This document shows, piece after piece, positions 1 to 8,778 of a stretch of DNA of 58,566 nt. Position numbers and translations under genes: made by a program. This DNA is from an uncultured Verrucomicrobiales bacterium (lineage in GTDB: Bacteria; Verrucomicrobiota; Verrucomicrobiia; Verrucomicrobiales; Akkermansiaceae), in contig CALGZA010000050.1 in assembly GCA_937934595.1 (NCBI GenBank), positions 1 to 58,566 of the forward strand. The letters are read 5' to 3'. The notes below the pieces were generated by a model. It made no database searches. It had not been told where the DNA came from and saw nothing but the letters and a program-made list of their open reading frames with translations. The first letter of the stretch is position 1, and each line of letters opens with the position of its first letter.

Positions 1-402
1 GTCTTTTGATCTTAATGGGATGCACATTTTTATTTTGCCTTCTGGGGTTCCTGTTGCAGATAGAGCTGTTCCGTGTGGAATGAGTTTTAGGCATAGAGTC
101 TGCATTACTATAGACTGTTCCCGAGACAATTCTATCCAGAGGACATCTGTTCCATATGCAGCTCTCGCTTCGTTTTCTATTTCTATGAGCTGTGCTTTTC
201 TGGTGAGCTTGTTAGATGTTTGATCAGCGCCGATAGCATCAAGAGATTTAGATGCAATTGAGAGTAGGGTTCCTTTGAAATTATAGTAAGTTAAGCTGGT
301 TATGACCGATATGATGAGCACTACTAAAAGCCAGATTATACGTTTTTTGCGTTTTTTTGCATGTAATGTTTTGTTCTGATGTATGAAGTTTTCGATATTC
401 AT
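1..402 (-). CDS. Membrane-anchored protein of unknown function (3' end outside window)
   Basis: The minus strand is open from an ATG at 400-402 to the window edge, giving at least 134 residues without a stop. The product starts with a short cytoplasmic stretch, a basic cluster (KKRKKR at about residues 16-21), then one hydrophobic segment at about 22-40, and then a soluble part with a helical acidic/basic stretch (around residues 65-80) and a following beta-like part. This is the topology of a type II membrane protein with an extracytoplasmic domain. I do not recognise the family. It diverges from the lipoprotein gene at 594, and the ~190 bases between them must hold both promoters. Codon use (A- and C-rich on its own strand) matches the other minus-strand genes, so it is probably real. 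Confidence 0.65.
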   Translation of the reverse strand, partial: MNIENFIHQNKTLHAKKRKKRIIWLLVVLIISVITSLTYYNFKGTLLSIASKSLDAIGADQTSNKLTRKAQLIEIENEARAAYGTDVLWIELSREQSIVMQTLCLKLIPHGTALSATGTPEGKIKMCIPLRSKD

Positions 403-593
403 GAGATGGGGTTATGAGTTGTTAGGGAGTGAGTTAGGAATTAGGGATGGTGGATTTGTTATTTTTTAAAGTGAGGTCTATTCTTGTTACAAGATTTAAA
501 TGAGTGGTTGTATTTCAGGTAGGGGTTTTATGTGGGAGATGTTTTTTTTTGATAGATTTGAATTTATTGATTAGGAGTTGCGTCCAAGGTAGT

Positions 594-1325
594 ATGACTG
601 ATCGAACTAATACACGTGTTATGGCTGTTTCTTTTTTATCATTAGCTGTTTGCTTGTTGTTTAGTAGTTGTGGTGCGACGCTTTATGATTTTGTGTCATC
701 TGATTTAGAGGTGGGTCCTGTTAGGGAGGTGCATCATCATAGGCGGGCGGTACATCGTGTTCCGGATTCTGTGCTGATACGGAATTCTGTAAGGGGGAGA
801 GGTGTTGATACGAGGGTGCCTCATGTGAGGCATCAGGATACGCGGTTGAGGCATGCTGAGAGAGTAAGGAGAGAGCGTGCAAGAAGGAGTGATAGTATAA
901 GGAGGAGTGATAGTATAAGGAGGAGCGATAGTACAAGGAGGTATGAGGAGGAACAGCGTGAACGAGCAAGACGGGATGCTAGGCATCGTTTGCAGGTAAG
1001 GGATCAGGCTAGGGAGCGGGCTCTTGAGCGGGCTAGGGGTGAAGCAAGGGAGAGAGATGAGTTAAGGGACAGGAGGCGTGAGCGTGAACGTGATGTGGCG
1101 AGAGCGCGTGAGCGCCAGAGGGAGCTTGATGATGCGAGAGCTAGAGAAAGAGACAGAGCTAGTGCGAGAGCACGAGAGCGAGCACGTGAGCGTGCGAGTG
1201 GTGATGCTGAGCGTAGGGGTGATAGGGGTGATAGGGGGAGGCGTGAGGGGAGTAGGAAGGAGCGTTTTTTAGATGCTAATAAGGAGCGGCTTCAGGATGC
1301 TCTGAGGCGCAAGCTAGGGAGGTAA
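594..1325 (+). CDS. Arginine-rich low-complexity lipoprotein
   Basis: The frame is open from 504, but the ATG at 594 is the likely start: it has AAGG a few bases upstream, and the next ~26 residues form a lipoprotein signal ending in the lipobox LLFSSC. The mature part has only a short ordinary stretch (GATLYDFVSSDLEVG) and is then dominated by Arg, Glu, Asp and Ser, with three copies of the hexapeptide RRSDSI/T and a long RARERxRE-like helical region up to the C-terminus. Such charge-alternating sequence could form a single long alpha helix or bind a polyanion. I know no named family for it. The product should be anchored in a membrane by lipid, with a strongly basic extracytoplasmic tail. 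The gene stands alone, 72 bases from the convergent lysA. The low-complexity part could in principle be a shadow frame, but signal peptide, lipobox and start context argue for a real gene. Confidence 0.6.
   Translation: MTDRTNTRVMAVSFLSLAVCLLFSSCGATLYDFVSSDLEVGPVREVHHHRRAVHRVPDSVLIRNSVRGRGVDTRVPHVRHQDTRLRHAERVRRERARRSDSIRRSDSIRRSDSTRRYEEEQRERARRDARHRLQVRDQARERALERARGEARERDELRDRRRERERDVARARERQRELDDARARERDRASARARERARERASGDAERRGDRGDRGRREGSRKERFLDANKERLQDALRRKLGR
882..935 (+). repeat. Three tandem 18-bp units in the lipoprotein gene
   Basis: Three in-frame copies of an 18-base unit encode RRSDSI, RRSDSI and RRSDST. The copies differ by only three bases, so this is a recent or actively maintained expansion. 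A change in copy number would keep the frame. Confidence 0.85.
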
Positions 1326-1397
1326 TGAATGTTGTGGTGTGTGGGCTCTGCTGATGGGGGTGTGGCATGAGCGGGGTTTATTTGTTAGGTGGTTAGG

Positions 1398-2669
1398 TTA
1401 TTCTGGTATGATTTCTGGTGAAAGCATGTTTGTTAGAGATTGGGGTTGTTGAATGATTTTTAGTGTGTCTTTGTCTAGGAGTAATTGGGGAGTGGTGGGG
1501 AAGGAGTTGTAGTTTTTGAGTGACATGGAGGCGCAGTATGCGCCGGCACCTTCGATGACGACGGGGTCGCCGATTTCGGCTTTGTTTAGGGTGGCTGTGG
1601 TGAGTGTGTCTGATTCATCGACGGTGAAGACGTCTCCGCTTTCACAGCAGTGACCGCAGACGACGTAGTCTTGAGTTTCTGAGCTGTTGTTGATGATGAT
1701 GATGGGGTGGTCTGCGGCGTAGAGTGCTGGGCGTGTGATGGTGTCCATTCCTGTGTTTAGCTTGAGGAATGTGTATCCGTCTTTTCCTGTGTTAGAGATG
1801 TCATCGACGTGACAGATGAGTGATCCGCAGTTGGCTGAGAGGTAGGTTCCTGGTTCTATTTCTAGTTTATATTGTTTGCCTGTGTTTTGCGCGTGTTGTG
1901 TGAATACGGATTTGACGAATTCGCCGACTTCTTGGAGGTTTGTGCTTTTTTCTGCTGACATTCTGGCGACTTTGAATCCGCCTCCTAGGTTGACAGTGTG
2001 GACGGAGGGGAATTTGTCAGCTTGAGCGAGTGTCATTTCGGTAACGGCTTTCCAGACATCTGGGTCTGATCCGGATCCGATGTGTGAGTGGATGCGTGTG
2101 ATGTTGAGGTTATGTTTGGCGGCTATTTCAGCGGCTTGGTTGGTGTGCTCGTGCCAGATTCCGAATGAAGCGGATGGTCCGCCGACGTTGGTTTTTCTGT
2201 TTGATCCTGAGCCTGTTCCTGGGTTGACTCTGATGGAGATGTTAGATCCAGGGAATGCTTTGCCGAAGGATTCGATTTGTCTGAGTGAGCAGGCGTTAAA
2301 TAGGACGCCGGCGTTTATTATTTCTGTGAGGTGTTTGTTTGGGAATTGCTGGCTGGTGAGTTGGATTTTTTCTCCTGGGATTCCGGCGTGAAGGCAGCGC
2401 ATGACTTCATATTCTGATGATGCGTCAAAGTGGAGGCCCATAGCCTCGATGATTTTTAGTATGGCGAGGTGTGGGTTGGCTTTGAGAGCGTAGCGGGCAT
2501 TGAATCCGAATGCGCTAGGGAAGGCTGAGACTTCTGAGCAGCGTTGTTCTATGGTTTTTCTGCAGTATACGTATGCTGGTGAGCCGACGAGGGTGATGGC
2601 TTTGGAGATGGTTTCTGGTGTAAGAAAGTTGAGTGATTCCATGTGCTTGACGTTGGTTTGAGTGGTCAT
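1398..2669 (-). CDS. lysA: Diaminopimelate decarboxylase (PLP, fold type III)
   Basis: This enzyme decarboxylates meso-diaminopimelate to L-lysine, the last step of the lysine branch, in the cytoplasm. The N-terminal alanine-racemase-like barrel carries the PLP lysine in YALKANPH (Lys63), the HSHIGSGSD motif near 194-202 and the Gly loop NLGGGF near 227-232. The C-terminal beta domain has the EPGTYL motif near 272, the conserved CCESGDVF near 341-348 that supplies the partner-subunit cysteine, and GAGAYCASM near 374. Length (423 aa) is normal. A TTG nine bases upstream is also in frame, but the ATG at 2669 is preferred because it lies just past the stop of the upstream gene. Carboxynorspermidine decarboxylase is a relative, but the CESGD motif favours LysA. 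Confidence 0.88.
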   Translation of the reverse strand: MTTQTNVKHMESLNFLTPETISKAITLVGSPAYVYCRKTIEQRCSEVSAFPSAFGFNARYALKANPHLAILKIIEAMGLHFDASSEYEVMRCLHAGIPGEKIQLTSQQFPNKHLTEIINAGVLFNACSLRQIESFGKAFPGSNISIRVNPGTGSGSNRKTNVGGPSASFGIWHEHTNQAAEIAAKHNLNITRIHSHIGSGSDPDVWKAVTEMTLAQADKFPSVHTVNLGGGFKVARMSAEKSTNLQEVGEFVKSVFTQHAQNTGKQYKLEIEPGTYLSANCGSLICHVDDISNTGKDGYTFLKLNTGMDTITRPALYAADHPIIIINNSSETQDYVVCGHCCESGDVFTVDESDTLTTATLNKAEIGDPVVIEGAGAYCASMSLKNYNSFPTTPQLLLDKDTLKIIQQPQSLTNMLSPEIIPE

Positions 2670-2678
2670 AAATTGCAA

Positions 2679-3137
2679 TTATTTTCTGTTTGAATCCTTT
2701 TCGAGTGTTTCTATTAGGGGTTCGAGGGTGATATTGATGTCATTTGAGCCGCCGTCTTTGCCTTTATTTCTCATGTGTCTGAGGATGGGTAGAGCTTGTG
2801 CGAGAGTGATCCAGGTTTGTTGTTGCCAGGTGTTTTTGTCATTGATCTCTGAGAGTGAGAGCGTGCAGCTTTTGAGCGTGTCTAGGATCTCTACTTTGAC
2901 TTCGACTGTGACTAGTTGTGAGAGCTCGATGAGGAAGGGGATGGTGGGCTGGGCTGCGTGCTGGATACCGCCACTGCATATGAGTTTCCAGAGGATGTGG
3001 TTTGCTTTGATGGCTCTGGAGATTTTACGGGATGAGATGTCTTGGAGTAGTCTGGGGATACGGTCTGCAATACCTGATGAGGTTTTGTAGTGAGTCCATT
3101 CAACTTCACGGAGGCGCATCCATAGTGCTTGTGACAT
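2679..3137 (-). CDS. Small helical protein of unknown function upstream of lysA
   Basis: A 152-residue soluble protein with no signal peptide. It is rich in leucine-containing helices, and spacing such as WKLICSGGIQHAAQPTIPF followed by a further helix resembles one or two HEAT/ARM-type repeats, though not clearly enough to assign the family. Its stop lies nine bases before the lysA ATG, so the two are co-transcribed. It follows the FG-GAP gene by only eight bases, so it may be transcribed from the large upstream operon as well. Codon use matches the neighbours. No function can be assigned. Confidence 0.65.
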   Translation of the reverse strand: MSQALWMRLREVEWTHYKTSSGIADRIPRLLQDISSRKISRAIKANHILWKLICSGGIQHAAQPTIPFLIELSQLVTVEVKVEILDTLKSCTLSLSEINDKNTWQQQTWITLAQALPILRHMRNKGKDGGSNDINITLEPLIETLEKDSNRK

Positions 3138-3145
3138 GATGTGGA

Positions 3146-4348
3146 TTATTGGCTTTTGAAGAGGAATACTCCTTTTTTGTTGCCGACGCAGAGGTCGCTA
3201 ATGCCGTCACCGTTTATGTCTGCTGCGTTGAGCTGGGTGCCTGCTCCTGAGTCTGAGTCTATGAGGTGAGGGATGAAGTGTGCGCCTTTGTTGTTTCTGA
3301 CGAGTTGGTAGTAGTATAGGACTGCTGGGCCTTTGGCGTCTGGGTCTCTGCCGTTGTGAGCCCAGTAGCGTTTTCCTGTGGCGAAGTCTGTTAGTCCGTC
3401 GCCGTTGAAGTCTCCTTTGACTAGTGCGTGAGCTTGTGAGAATTTGACTCCACCTGTTCCTGGGGTGTTATTTTCAGGTATGAGTGTGTGTTTTTTGAAG
3501 TGGATTTGACCGTCTTGTTTTTGGTTTTCGAACCATGCGAGTCCCCATGCGTGAGCGCTGAGGCTGGTGACGATGTCTTGGTCTCCGTCACCGTCGATGT
3601 CGAAAACGAGCATTTGTGCGCCGCCTTTTTTTGATGATAGTTGGTATGGGTGGAATTTCCAGTTACCTGGATGGAGGTGGTTTTCTGGTGCTTGGTACCA
3701 GCCTTCTTTTTCTAGGATGTCTGGTTTTCCATCGCCATTGAGGTCACCGATACCTAGGCCGTGGTAGTATGGCGAGGAGGTTCGTTTTGGCGAGATGGGG
3801 TTGAATGTCCATGGTTTATGTGCGTTATCCCAGTCTGGTGTGAAGAATCCGAAGCGGCCGTTTTGCATGGCGATGAATTCTGGTTTTCCGTCGTTATTGA
3901 GGTCTGCCATTTCTGGTGATTCGTTACCGATTTTTTCTGCGACTCTGTGTTTCTGCCAATTTTGTGAGGGTTTTTCTGGTTGGAGGTAGAGGTCGAGGTG
4001 AAATTTTCCGTCATGTGAGACTTGGAAGATGTCTGGTTTTCCATCGCCGTTCATGTCTTGAACCCAGCTAAGGAATGAGTTGTGTGCGTATCCGCGTGGG
4101 GGTACGGCTTCACCTGCTCTGTAGCGGTGTTGTATTTTGAATTCTGGTCCTTGCCACCAGAGTGGGCCAGCGATGAGGTCAAGTTTTCCGTCGCTGTTTA
4201 TATCACCGAATGAGCTACCTTCTGTGTAAACGCCTTTTTCGAGGATGATTTTTTGATGAGAGGGTTTGGTGCTTTGCGATTTATTATCAATGGCTGCTAT
4301 GAGAACTGCAATGAGTGCTAGTGGTGTGGCGAGGTGGATGAATTTCAT
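3146..4348 (-). CDS. Secreted FG-GAP/VCBS repeat protein
   Basis: An N-terminal signal peptide (residues 1-20, a long leucine/alanine run) is followed by about seven repeats carrying the calcium-binding loop DxNxDGxxD: for example DINSDGKLDLIAG, DMNGDGKPDIF, DLNGDGKPDIL, DIDGDGDQDIV, DFNGDGLTDFATG and DINGDGISDLCVG. These loops mark an integrin-alpha-type beta-propeller of about seven blades. Several blades contain WW/WY tryptophan motifs (PLWWQGPEF, EGWYQAPE) typical of the PVC members. Such proteins are exported and are thought to bind ligands or scaffold partners. The start ATG overlaps the stop of the cytochrome-propeller gene (ATGA), so translation is coupled and the products likely work together. 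Confidence 0.85.
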   Translation of the reverse strand: MKFIHLATPLALIAVLIAAIDNKSQSTKPSHQKIILEKGVYTEGSSFGDINSDGKLDLIAGPLWWQGPEFKIQHRYRAGEAVPPRGYAHNSFLSWVQDMNGDGKPDIFQVSHDGKFHLDLYLQPEKPSQNWQKHRVAEKIGNESPEMADLNNDGKPEFIAMQNGRFGFFTPDWDNAHKPWTFNPISPKRTSSPYYHGLGIGDLNGDGKPDILEKEGWYQAPENHLHPGNWKFHPYQLSSKKGGAQMLVFDIDGDGDQDIVTSLSAHAWGLAWFENQKQDGQIHFKKHTLIPENNTPGTGGVKFSQAHALVKGDFNGDGLTDFATGKRYWAHNGRDPDAKGPAVLYYYQLVRNNKGAHFIPHLIDSDSGAGTQLNAADINGDGISDLCVGNKKGVFLFKSQ

Positions 4349-7300
4349 TTGGTTTGAGTTTCTATGGTGACAGGTGTTTTGCGGTTTGCTGATGTGACGG
4401 CGATGGTGAAGCGATCTTGGGATCCTCCGGCTGTTATTTCGATGTTTGCTGGTCCTGTTTCTGGGAGCTCGATGGGTTGCTGTCCGTCGAATAGTTCCAT
4501 GTGTTTTGTTTCATTTATTTTAAGTGTGATTTGTCCGTTGATGGCTGGGTCTATTCCGAAGCGTGCGACATTCCATTTGATAAGGCTTCTGTCTTTTACT
4601 TTAGGGAGTTCGGTGGGGAGTAGTTCTCCGTTTACACGGCTGAAGTGTGGTTTCCATAGGAAGTTGTCTGATGGTTCAGCGAAGATGCTAGCTCCTAGGT
4701 GTTTTGATTCATCTAGTTCTTTGTTGTGGGGCTGGAGTATTTTCCATTTACGTATGAGTTGTTGTGGTTCTGTTTTGAATTCGCCTTCTTTTCCTAGTTC
4801 GGATAGGAATTTGATGAGGTCGATGAATTCGTCTTCTCTCAGGTTTGCGGTTAGTCCGGCGGGCATCATAGAGACTGGGCTGATGCTGACTGTTTTGATG
4901 TCTTTTCTAGCGATACGGATTTGTTTTCCTGAGAAGTCTCTGAGGATGACTTCTTCACGACCTTCGTTGATGAGTCCGCCGGTGTGAGCGTCACCATTTT
5001 TTTCAATGACTGATGTGGTGTGGTATCCTTCTTTGATTTTGTCATTGGGGTTTAGCATGGAGGTGATGAGGTAGTCTATCGGTGCGCTGGCTCCGATGCT
5101 GACGAGGTTAGGGCCGATGGGAGAACCAACTGGACCGATGGCGTGGCAAGCGATGCATTGCATGGATGAGCGGCGGTAGATGGTTTCGCCGCGGTGAGGG
5201 TCACCTTCTTTTTTGACACGTGCGATCATTTTTTCCATTTGTTGAGGAGTGAGTTTTTGTGTCATGGGTTTGAGGTTTCCTGCTTTTTTTAGTGCGGCCA
5301 TGAGGTCTTTAGGGGGGAGTCCGGATGTTCCTGCTCGCTGGAGTGCAAGGCTAGCTATTAGGGGTGGGAGAGTTTGACCTTTGAGTGCTTGTGCTAGTGC
5401 TGAGGATGCTTTTGGGTTTTTTAGGAAGATGCTGATGAGGTTGTGTTGGTCAGCACCGTTGTCTTTTTTTAGTATATTTACTGCTGAGTTAGCGGCTTTT
5501 TGAGGAGCTAGTATGGCTAGTTCTTTTGTAGCGAGGATGCGAAGAGCTTCTTCATTTGAGGTGGTGAGTATTTTATGGAATAGTGAGATGGCTTGATCTC
5601 CTCCGAAAAGGCGAAGTGCTTTTGCGGCTGCGGAGCGTTTGTGGGGAGATGATGTGAGGGTTTTGACGAGTATTGTGCGGGCTGATTCTAGTTTCCAAAG
5701 GCCTGCTAGGTGTGCAGCTTTGTTGAACGTTACGGGGTCCTCACTTTGTAGTAGGGGGAGGATTTTTTCGAGGCCTGCAGTGGGTTGGATTTTTCTGATT
5801 TTTTTGGCTGTGATGAGGAGATCGATTAGTGATGGGTTCTTTGTGATGTATGGGAGGAGATTTTCGAGGTCATCTGGGTTTCCGACTTGGGTGATGACTG
5901 CGATGGCTGCTGTTTTTTTCTGGCCTGTGAGTGATCCTCTTTTGAGTCCGTTGAATATTGATTTGAGCGAGATGGGTTTGGCTAGTGATTTCATGGCGAA
6001 GAGGAGGTGGGATAGTTTTCCGCTGAATAGGTCTTTTCCTGATTCGATTTGTGGGACCCATTGGTTTTCGTGTTCTCTGACGATGGACCAGAGAGCGAAG
6101 TCTATGGGTTTGTCAACGGGGTGTTCGAGTGCTCTGAGGGCGATGGGGACTGAGAATGGTGATGGTTTCTGAGCGATGCAGCAGATAGCCCAGAGTCTGA
6201 CTTGAGGGTCTGGGTCGTCGATGGCATTTCTGACTATATCTTGTGATTCGGGGAGTTCGTCATAGCGGTGGTAGATGACTCTTAGAGCTGCTGCGCGGTA
6301 TTTTGGGTCTTTTGAGAGTGATAGTTTTTTGATTGCGTGATTGTTTGTGATGTTGATTGCTTGGAATGCCCACATGGCTTGGAGAAGTGAGAAGTCATCG
6401 TTAAGGTTTATGTTCCATGCTTCTAGGAGAGGAATGGATTTTGCTTTATCACGTTTTCGGAGTTCTGTTCTGGCGAGGTCGCGGTGGATACGTTCTTTAG
6501 ATGTTAGGTTGTTAATGATTTGTTCGATGGATGCAGTGGAGAAGTTTTTTTTCTCGATGAGTGGTCTGTTTTTGAATGTGATGCGCCAGATTCTGCCGCG
6601 GGTGTGGTCTCTGCGTTTATCTCTGAAGTCAACTTCACCGTGCTGGATGATGGGGTTGTACCAGTCTGCGATGTAGACAGCGCCGTCTGGGCCCATTTTT
6701 ATGTCGATGGGTCTGAATGCACGGTGAGATGAGCTGAGGAAGTCAGCGATACGTGTGGATGTGTATGTGCTGCCGTTTGGTTTTAGTTTGTATAAGTTAA
6801 TTCTGTGGCCTCTGAAGTCTGGAGCGACCATGACTCCTCTGAGGTTTTTTGGGATGTGTGATCCTGATAGGATTTCTAGGCCGCAGAGTTTGGGTTGGCC
6901 TGGGTTGAGTCCGAGTAGTTTACGTTTAGCTCCTGGTGAGTAGCTGTAGACTGAGCGCGGGAAAATGTAGTTGATGCCGTGTCCACCTGCGCCGTCTGTA
7001 GCGAATGTCTGGCCGTAGTCGTCGAATACGAATCCCCATGGGTTTGCGAGGCCTTTGGAGAGTATTTCTACGCGTTGGGTTTCTGGTCTGAGGTGCCAGA
7101 CGCCTCCGCCCATGAGTCTGCGAATGCCATATGGGGTTTCTAGGTGGGTGTGGATGTAGATGGATTGGAGGAAGTATATCATTCCGTCTGGGCCTTGTTT
7201 GAAGGTGTGTACGAGGTGGTGTGAGTCTTCAGTTCCGAATCCTGAGAGGACTACTTTACGTTTGTCTGCTTTACCGTTACCTGTGGTATCTTGAAGGAAG

Positions 7301-7698
7301 AGGATTTCTGTGGAGTTACTGACGTATGCTCCGCCATCGACTGGGAGGACAGCAGTGGGGATGTGGAGGTTGTCAGCGAATACGGTTCGCTTGTCAGCTT
7401 TACCGTCGCCGTTTGTGTCTTCGAGTATGAGGATGCGGTCATTTTCTTTAGCTCCTGGTTTGATGTGTGGGTACATGCCGCTGGAGACGATCCAGAGGCG
7501 TCCTTTTGAGTCAAAGTTCATCTGAACTGGTTTAGCAATCATTGGGTCAGCAGCGAAAAGCTCTGCTTGCATACCGTCTGGTAGGTTGAATGCTTTTTGT
7601 TGTTTCACTGGGTCTGGGTCTGGGATGTCACGGAGTCCACGCTGAGCGTGTGTGATGATGCCGGTGAATAGTGAGATGAGTATGATTTTAGAGATCAT
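4345..7698 (-). CDS. PVC-type propeller/HEAT/cytochrome c membrane-bound dehydrogenase-like protein
   Basis: A 1117-residue exported protein. After a short signal peptide (cleavage near THA-QRG) comes a beta-propeller of the TIGR02604 type (about 35-370), with LPDGMQAELFAADPMIAKP, repeated DTNGDGKAD loops and the ADWYNPIIQHGEVDFRD signature near its end. A helical HEAT-repeat region follows (about 390-800). A class I cytochrome c domain of the TIGR02603 kind has its haem site CIACH at 848-852, then IGPNL and a distal Met in SMLNP or further on. The C-terminal ~150 residues are beta-rich. It is predicted to be periplasmic, with one covalent haem; sugar dehydrogenase activity is often proposed for the family but not established. 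It overlaps both neighbours, by one base upstream and four downstream, so the three genes form an operon. Confidence 0.88.
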   Translation of the reverse strand: MISKIILISLFTGIITHAQRGLRDIPDPDPVKQQKAFNLPDGMQAELFAADPMIAKPVQMNFDSKGRLWIVSSGMYPHIKPGAKENDRILILEDTNGDGKADKRTVFADNLHIPTAVLPVDGGAYVSNSTEILFLQDTTGNGKADKRKVVLSGFGTEDSHHLVHTFKQGPDGMIYFLQSIYIHTHLETPYGIRRLMGGGVWHLRPETQRVEILSKGLANPWGFVFDDYGQTFATDGAGGHGINYIFPRSVYSYSPGAKRKLLGLNPGQPKLCGLEILSGSHIPKNLRGVMVAPDFRGHRINLYKLKPNGSTYTSTRIADFLSSSHRAFRPIDIKMGPDGAVYIADWYNPIIQHGEVDFRDKRRDHTRGRIWRITFKNRPLIEKKNFSTASIEQIINNLTSKERIHRDLARTELRKRDKAKSIPLLEAWNINLNDDFSLLQAMWAFQAINITNNHAIKKLSLSKDPKYRAAALRVIYHRYDELPESQDIVRNAIDDPDPQVRLWAICCIAQKPSPFSVPIALRALEHPVDKPIDFALWSIVREHENQWVPQIESGKDLFSGKLSHLLFAMKSLAKPISLKSIFNGLKRGSLTGQKKTAAIAVITQVGNPDDLENLLPYITKNPSLIDLLITAKKIRKIQPTAGLEKILPLLQSEDPVTFNKAAHLAGLWKLESARTILVKTLTSSPHKRSAAAKALRLFGGDQAISLFHKILTTSNEEALRILATKELAILAPQKAANSAVNILKKDNGADQHNLISIFLKNPKASSALAQALKGQTLPPLIASLALQRAGTSGLPPKDLMAALKKAGNLKPMTQKLTPQQMEKMIARVKKEGDPHRGETIYRRSSMQCIACHAIGPVGSPIGPNLVSIGASAPIDYLITSMLNPNDKIKEGYHTTSVIEKNGDAHTGGLINEGREEVILRDFSGKQIRIARKDIKTVSISPVSMMPAGLTANLREDEFIDLIKFLSELGKEGEFKTEPQQLIRKWKILQPHNKELDESKHLGASIFAEPSDNFLWKPHFSRVNGELLPTELPKVKDRSLIKWNVARFGIDPAINGQITLKINETKHMELFDGQQPIELPETGPANIEITAGGSQDRFTIAVTSANRKTPVTIETQTK

Positions 7699-8600
7699 TA
7701 TTTTGAATTTAAAATGGATGTTTTGAGAGTTTCGATCTCTTTTTCTTTGTTGGTGATAAGAGGGTCGAACATGGTGAGTTCTTTGGCGTTGTTTCCTTGC
7801 TCGTGTTTACGGAATAGGCGAAGGTAGGTTTCGTTTGCTGGGCGCCAGCGGTGGAAGAAGAGTTTATTTTTTTCGATGATTTTGAAACGGAGTTCGATGG
7901 TGTTTGTGCTGTATAGTAATTCTGTGGCTGGAGGAGTGAGGCCTATTGCTTTGACGAATATTGTGGCTATTGTATGATATCCACTTTTTGTGAAGTGAAT
8001 TCCGTTGTTTGTGAGTTTTTTTCTATTGGTAGCGATTGAGTTGAAGAGGTCACCGAAGATGAGATTTTTTTTGTTAGCTAGTTTTTTGATTGCATCTGAA
8101 TATATGGCGAGTTGTTTGTTGTGCTTGGTCATGTCTGGGAGTGGGTTGCCGAGGTTTTGTGCTGGTGGTGGTGAGATGAGAATGATTTGGCGAGGGTTGG
8201 CGGATTTAGAGATCATGTTGATGAGTTTTTCGTAGCCATTGATGAAGTTTTTCAGGCCATTTTTTCCATCGAATGCGGCTACTGCTCCGTAGCAGATGAT
8301 GACTATGTTGGGTTTTATTTGAGTGAGGTCTTTTTGGAGTCTTTGGAATCCTTCTTTAGGTGGTCCGAAGTAGCTTCTGGCGTGTCCGAAGACTGTGTCA
8401 CCACTCCATCCTAGGTTTCTGAATTTGAGGTTTTTTTTATCTGAAGCAAGAGTTAATGCGGTTTCGATGTAGCCGTATTTTTGGGCGCGTTCGATGATGG
8501 TGTTGCCGAGAAGGACGGTTACATCATTGTCTTTGAATGTCACAGCACCGAGAGGGCTAACCGCTAAAAATGTGAGTAAGACTATTATTTTGCTAAGCAT
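7698..8600 (-). CDS. Exported SGNH-hydrolase-like protein with a degenerate active site
   Basis: Signal peptide 1-19, then a flavodoxin-like SGNH fold. Block I reads LLGNTIIER (31-38) where active enzymes have GDS, so the nucleophile position is Thr34 and the Asp is Asn33. Block II GWSGDTVFG (64-72) is intact. Block III is CYGAVAAFDG, with the oxyanion Asn missing. Block V is NNGIHF (198-203), with the usual Asp replaced by Asn199 while His202 is kept. From memory, PVC relatives next to propeller-cytochromes also carry LGNT, so the change may define the subfamily. A carbohydrate-binding pseudoenzyme or an unusual hydrolase are both possible. It is the first gene of the three-gene operon, and its stop overlaps the next start (TAATG). 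Confidence 0.8.
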   Translation of the reverse strand: MLSKIIVLLTFLAVSPLGAVTFKDNDVTVLLGNTIIERAQKYGYIETALTLASDKKNLKFRNLGWSGDTVFGHARSYFGPPKEGFQRLQKDLTQIKPNIVIICYGAVAAFDGKNGLKNFINGYEKLINMISKSANPRQIILISPPPAQNLGNPLPDMTKHNKQLAIYSDAIKKLANKKNLIFGDLFNSIATNRKKLTNNGIHFTKSGYHTIATIFVKAIGLTPPATELLYSTNTIELRFKIIEKNKLFFHRWRPANETYLRLFRKHEQGNNAKELTMFDPLITNKEKEIETLKTSILNSK

Positions 8601-8778
8601 TTGAATTACTTTAGGTGTTTACGATTGTGTTACAAGTGTGATCTATTGGTGATGGGTTATTTTTTGTGGCATTGGGTGTGGGTGGTTATGGGGAGTGTTT
8701 TTTGTTATATTGTTGTTTTTTAGTATGTTGTGTTAGGTGAACTGGGTGTGGTGAAATTAACCTTGTTTTGGTTGGTGC

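Noticed and set aside
20-223. 67-codon plus-strand open frame
   Set aside because: It is antisense to the truncated minus-strand gene (1-402), which has an ATG, a membrane helix and no stop; the plus frame has no ribosome-binding site.
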